Source: Peromyscus leucopus | Taxonomy: Eukaryota; Chordata; Mammalia; Rodentia; Cricetidae | Direction of reading: 5' to 3' | Assembly: GCF_004664715.2 (NCBI RefSeq) | Contig: NC_051075.1 | Span: forward strand, 24,489,715-24,553,714 | DNA length: 64,000 nucleotides | Shown: in pieces, positions 61,454 to 64,000 of the stretch | Layout: every line of letters begins with the position of its first letter | Numbering within the stretch: the stretch's first letter is position 1 | Made by a program: the position numbers and the translations under genes | Notes under the pieces: generated by a model | What the model saw: only the letters and a program-made list of their open reading frames with translations | Told to the model about the DNA's origin: nothing | Database searches by the model: none

Positions 61454-61794
61454 TGTAACAACACTTTCTAGTCGGGACCTCCAGCCCACAAATAATGACA
61501 CTGAAACTTATTAATTATGAAAGCTTGGCCTTAGCTCAGCCTTGTTTCCAGCCAGCTCCTATAACTTAAATTAACCCATTTCTATTAATCTACATTCTGT
61601 CACATACTGCCCACCCTGCTTCTTCCATGTCTCCGTGTCTGTCTCTCTCTCTCTTGCCAAGATTCCTCCTCCCAGTTTCTCTCTCTCTCTACCCAGAAGT
61701 CCCACCTGTACCTCCTGCCGAGCTAGTGGCCGTTCAGCTCTTTATTAGACCAGTCACAGCAACACATCTTCACACAGTGTATAAATATTCCACA

Positions 61795-61796
<2 letters not shown>
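61454..61796 (-). mobile_element. ERV 5' LTR
   Basis: About 343 bp ending ...TTACA before the PBS-like site. Nearly its whole length matches the solo LTR at 7342 and the 3' LTR at 58264. Its outer edge runs into a GT array. Confidence 0.8.

Positions 61797-61834
<38 letters not shown>
61797..61834. repeat. (GT)n microsatellite abutting ERV
   Basis: 19 GT units directly outside the 5' LTR. Confidence 0.95.
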
Positions 61835-61836
<2 letters not shown>

Positions 61837-62479
61837 TTCCAGCAGGCGTCTGGAGGTGAGGACCGGTGCTTCCCCAGGTCTGGGCAGAGGAGGTGTGTGA
61901 CCGTATTAGAGGCAGGAAGGATATGGTGCATACTCCCGAGACCAAACGGAGGTGTTGAGACTGCACTGGGGGTCACAAGAGAATTATAACGGTGGCTATG
62001 GTCAGGCAAAATATTAGATTACCTGGATAAAAACAAACAAACAAAAAAACCCAAACAACAACAACAACAACAAAAAAACACTTGGTGGCCAACTCAGAGC
62101 GTGACTTTCTATACAGCAGGCATCCCATCTCTGTCCCAGCCTTAAGGAGACATCACCTGCAGGTGACCTCCTAGGGTCTGAATCTCCTCCATTGGGGCAG
62201 GGATATTTTTCTGTTGTTGCTCCTGGAACCTTAGACCAGGGGATGGAAGTCAGTAAGACGATTTCTTCTGGTCCTCCTTTCATGCTTGAAGTGTGTCTGC
62301 AGCATCCCTGCCAGGTGTATAGGCCACATCTAACAACACCCCTGGGGGGTCCCTTCACACCCAGTGACCCTGATTCCGTTTGCCGAGCAAGGCCTTGGTA
62401 GAGGGTAAATTTGGGTGTGGTTGTGCTGAGTCTAAATCAAAAGAGAAGAAAAGGAGGCCTGGCCTGTTGCCAAATGAAG
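61835..62479. other. Unique stretch with A-rich (AAC)n patch
   Basis: 62030-62080 is AAAC/AAC-rich. The rest has no recognised gene or repeat. Confidence 0.45.
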
Positions 62480-62960
62480 CAACGTGGAGGGCGAAGACTC
62501 AGGAGTCGGTGGAGCAGGGCTAAAAGGGCCAACGCCCCACACCCGTCTTCCACGCTAATGAAAGCGCCCCACATGCCAGACGACAATAACAAACTCCTTA
62601 AGGTTGCGCTGGGGCCGGTCAGCCGTCACTCCTTGTCTCCAGCAACACAGCGGATTTTATGGCCCAGTCTTTACACGAATCGCTCTGTGAAAATGATAGC
62701 ACGTGTAATAATTGCAGACAGCTGCAATTATCTAAATGTCTCCCTATTAGCCATTGGATTGGCTAAAGCCTCGTAATCAGATCAGAGTGAATGCTAATTG
62801 AAATCTAATAGGGCTTACATCCGTGGGAGTCGGTATCAGAATTTGATTTCAATATTGTTAAATTACATACAGATGGGACCCATCAAGCCACACTAAAAAT
62901 AAATATTGTAACTTCAATAGAGAAAAAAGATGGATGCTTTCAATAAAGAGATCATCCAGG
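62480..62960. promoter_or_regulatory. Candidate conserved non-coding enhancer-like element
   Basis: About 480 bp without repeats. Motifs: GCACGTGT (62698), a palindrome with TAATTG cores (62708-62731), tandem ATTGG/CCAAT-type boxes (62753-62762), further TAATTG and TAAT cores (62790-62830) and SOX-like ACAATAACAA (near 62585). The density resembles deeply conserved developmental enhancers. Conservation itself cannot be seen here. Confidence 0.45.
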
Positions 62961-62980
62961 ATCTCGTCGGTATTGTGCTA

Positions 62981-62994
62981 TCGCCACCTACTGG
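62981..62994 (-). promoter_or_regulatory. CTCF-like motif
   Basis: TCGCCACCTACTGG matches 13 of 14 positions of the CTCF core on the minus strand. About one such near-match is expected by chance in 64 kb on both strands. Confidence 0.35.
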
Positions 62995-63076
62995 CGCTTC
63001 TTGGGACTGCAGAGACAATCTTTCTCGCAGGTCCACACCTGCCCGGATGTTTTTCTAACACAGAAGGGAATTTCTT

Positions 63077-63222
63077 GGGGCTGGAGAGAAGGTTCAGCTG
63101 GTTAAGAGCATTTGCTGCTCTTCCAGAAGACCGTAGTTTGGTCACCATGTGAGTGCTGGTAATCAATCCCCAGCTTCTGCAAGAGCAGCCAGGGCTCTTA
63201 ATCAGTGAGCCATCTCTCCAGG
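63077..63222. repeat. Head-to-head inverted B2 fragments
   Basis: 63077-63145 is a B2 head on the plus strand. 63148-63222 is the same region on the minus strand ('agtgagccatctctccagg'). Together they form a long imperfect hairpin. Confidence 0.8.
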
Positions 63223-63227
63223 TCATC

Positions 63228-63286
63228 TTCCTTCCTTCCTTCCTTCCTTCCTTCCTTCCTTCCTTCCTTCCTTCCTTCCTTCTTTC
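63228..63286. repeat. (CCTT)n microsatellite
   Basis: About 14 CTTC units, directly after the B2 hairpin. Confidence 0.95.
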
Positions 63287-63346
63287 TTTTCAGAAAAAAA
63301 AAGACCCAAAAAACAAAAAACAAAACCCCTCCCAAACCAGCGTCTT

Positions 63347-63445
63347 TTTTTTTTTTTTTTTTTTTTTTAACTGAGCTGAGGACCGAACCCAGGTCCTCAA
63401 GCTTGCTAGGCAAGCGCTCTACCACTGAGCTAAATCCCCAACCCC
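63347..63445 (-). repeat. ID SINE, well preserved, with target duplication
   Basis: 'gcttgctaggcaagcgctct', 'accactgagctaaatccccaa' and a poly-T tail. ACCAGCGTCTT lies on both sides. Close to the rodent ID consensus. Confidence 0.93.
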
Positions 63446-63563
63446 ACCAGCGTCTTATTATGTGGTCTGGCACTCACAGTGTAGCTCAGGCTGGCCCGGA
63501 ACGGTCCATCCCTAAACTTTCTGAAGGGTTGGGGATTACAGGTGTGCATCACTGTGTTTGGCT
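63446..63563 (-). repeat. Decayed B1 SINE, host of the ID insertion
   Basis: 'gtgtagctcaggctggcccg' then 'ggattacaggtgtgcatcac'. Confidence 0.7.
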
Positions 63564-64000
63564 CATACTGTGTGTTCTTAATCTACACTGAATTATGAAT
63601 GAACACAGCAGGAATCAAATAAAACCCTTTCAGCAGGGCCGATGGGAACAGCAAAGGTCATGAGAAATACGTAGCAAGCACATCTGAAGTGATAATTTCA
63701 ACGAAAGGATTCTGGCTCGTGCTGGGCAGAACAGCACCCTCCCCTCCACTCCCCCCATCCACCCCAGTGTCTGAGTCCTAATACTAAGAACTCGTGGCTG
63801 TGTGAGCTCACAGGGCAAAGGTGAATGAAGGCTGAAGACAGAATTCAGACTTCTAATCTGGTGACGTGCAGTGGGATCATTCAGTATTCTGAATGATTCA
63901 GACTGGCCTAATGCAATCACTAGGGTCCTTATAGATGAAGGGGGGGGGCGTCAGGAGAGAGATATGGGTAGTGTAGGTGTGATGTTACTGCTTCAAAGAT
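63564..64000. other. Non-coding; ancient interspersed repeat at about 63765-63960
   Basis: 'ctaatgcaatcactagggtc' followed by 'cttatagatgaa' resembles an old mammalian repeat whose family I cannot name. No gene. Confidence 0.4.

Larger units (their letters stand above)
58264..61796 (-). mobile_element. Internally deleted class II endogenous retrovirus
   Basis: Two LTRs of one family bracket about 2.9 kb on the minus strand. The 5' LTR (61796-61454) is followed by a PBS-like sequence (61453-61434). A pol/integrase remnant lies at about 60788-60507. A polypurine tract AAAAAGGGGGAAAT (58543-58530) immediately precedes the 3' LTR (58529-58264). Gag and most of pol are missing, a B1 lies just inside the 3' LTR, and the internal frames are broken, so the element cannot be coding-competent. 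The PBS resembles the lysine-tRNA type, as in betaretrovirus-like class II ERVs. The family may be mysTR-like, which is uncertain. Confidence 0.75.

Noticed and set aside
63369..63445. tRNA gene
   Set aside because: The A/B-box-like sequence belongs to an ID SINE with a poly-T (poly-A) tail and target duplication. The same holds for the B2 and other ID copies.

Overview
The window is mammalian nuclear DNA from a rodent, most likely a cricetid (hamster, deer mouse or vole group). It is packed with rodent SINEs: B1, B2, B3, B4 and ID. Many B1 copies carry the 'gcaaagctacacagag' 3' half and 'gcgccaccaccgcccggc' head that I associate with cricetids. Rodent LTR elements, URR1 hAT elements and long CA, GT, GATA and TA microsatellites are also present. 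The species is an inference.

One protein-coding gene is supported. NFKBIA (IkappaB-alpha) lies on the minus strand, coding 41913-44654, with six exons and a complete 314-codon frame. All ten splice boundaries follow GT/AG. The protein has the DSGLDS phosphodegron (S32/S36), the K21/K22 ubiquitin acceptors, six ankyrin repeats and an acidic PEST tail. A CpG island covers exon 1. The promoter reads from high to low coordinates: kB-like site 45089-45098, kB 44824-44834, GC box 44806-44814, weak kB 44794-44803, TATA-like 44776-44783. This is the layout expected of the NF-kB negative-feedback gene. Intron 1 has a further consensus kB site (44017-44026). The 3'UTR ends near an ATTAAA signal at 41432-41437.

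Layout. 1-41.4 kb is intergenic DNA downstream of NFKBIA: unique stretches separated by SINEs, a solo LTR (7342-7693), a second LTR (25132-25655), three minisatellites and a URR1 element nested in another rodent repeat. 41.4-45.1 kb is NFKBIA and its promoter. 45.1-58.2 kb is upstream intergenic DNA with more SINEs, a second URR1 and possible distal elements, including a palindromic kB site at 47979. 58.3-61.8 kb is an internally deleted endogenous retrovirus on the minus strand, with both LTRs, a primer-binding-site-like sequence, a polypurine tract and a pol/integrase remnant. 62.48-62.96 kb is repeat-free, rich in TAAT-core motifs and contains a 10-bp-arm palindrome; it is the best candidate for a developmental non-coding element. 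A CTCF-like motif and a head-to-head B2 hairpin follow it.

I found no previously undescribed biological system. The points most worth checking are the NFKBIA S293P change, the kB cluster, the 62.5-63 kb block and the structure of the ERV. SINE boundaries are estimates by eye, generally within 5-15 bases. Family names for old copies are provisional.
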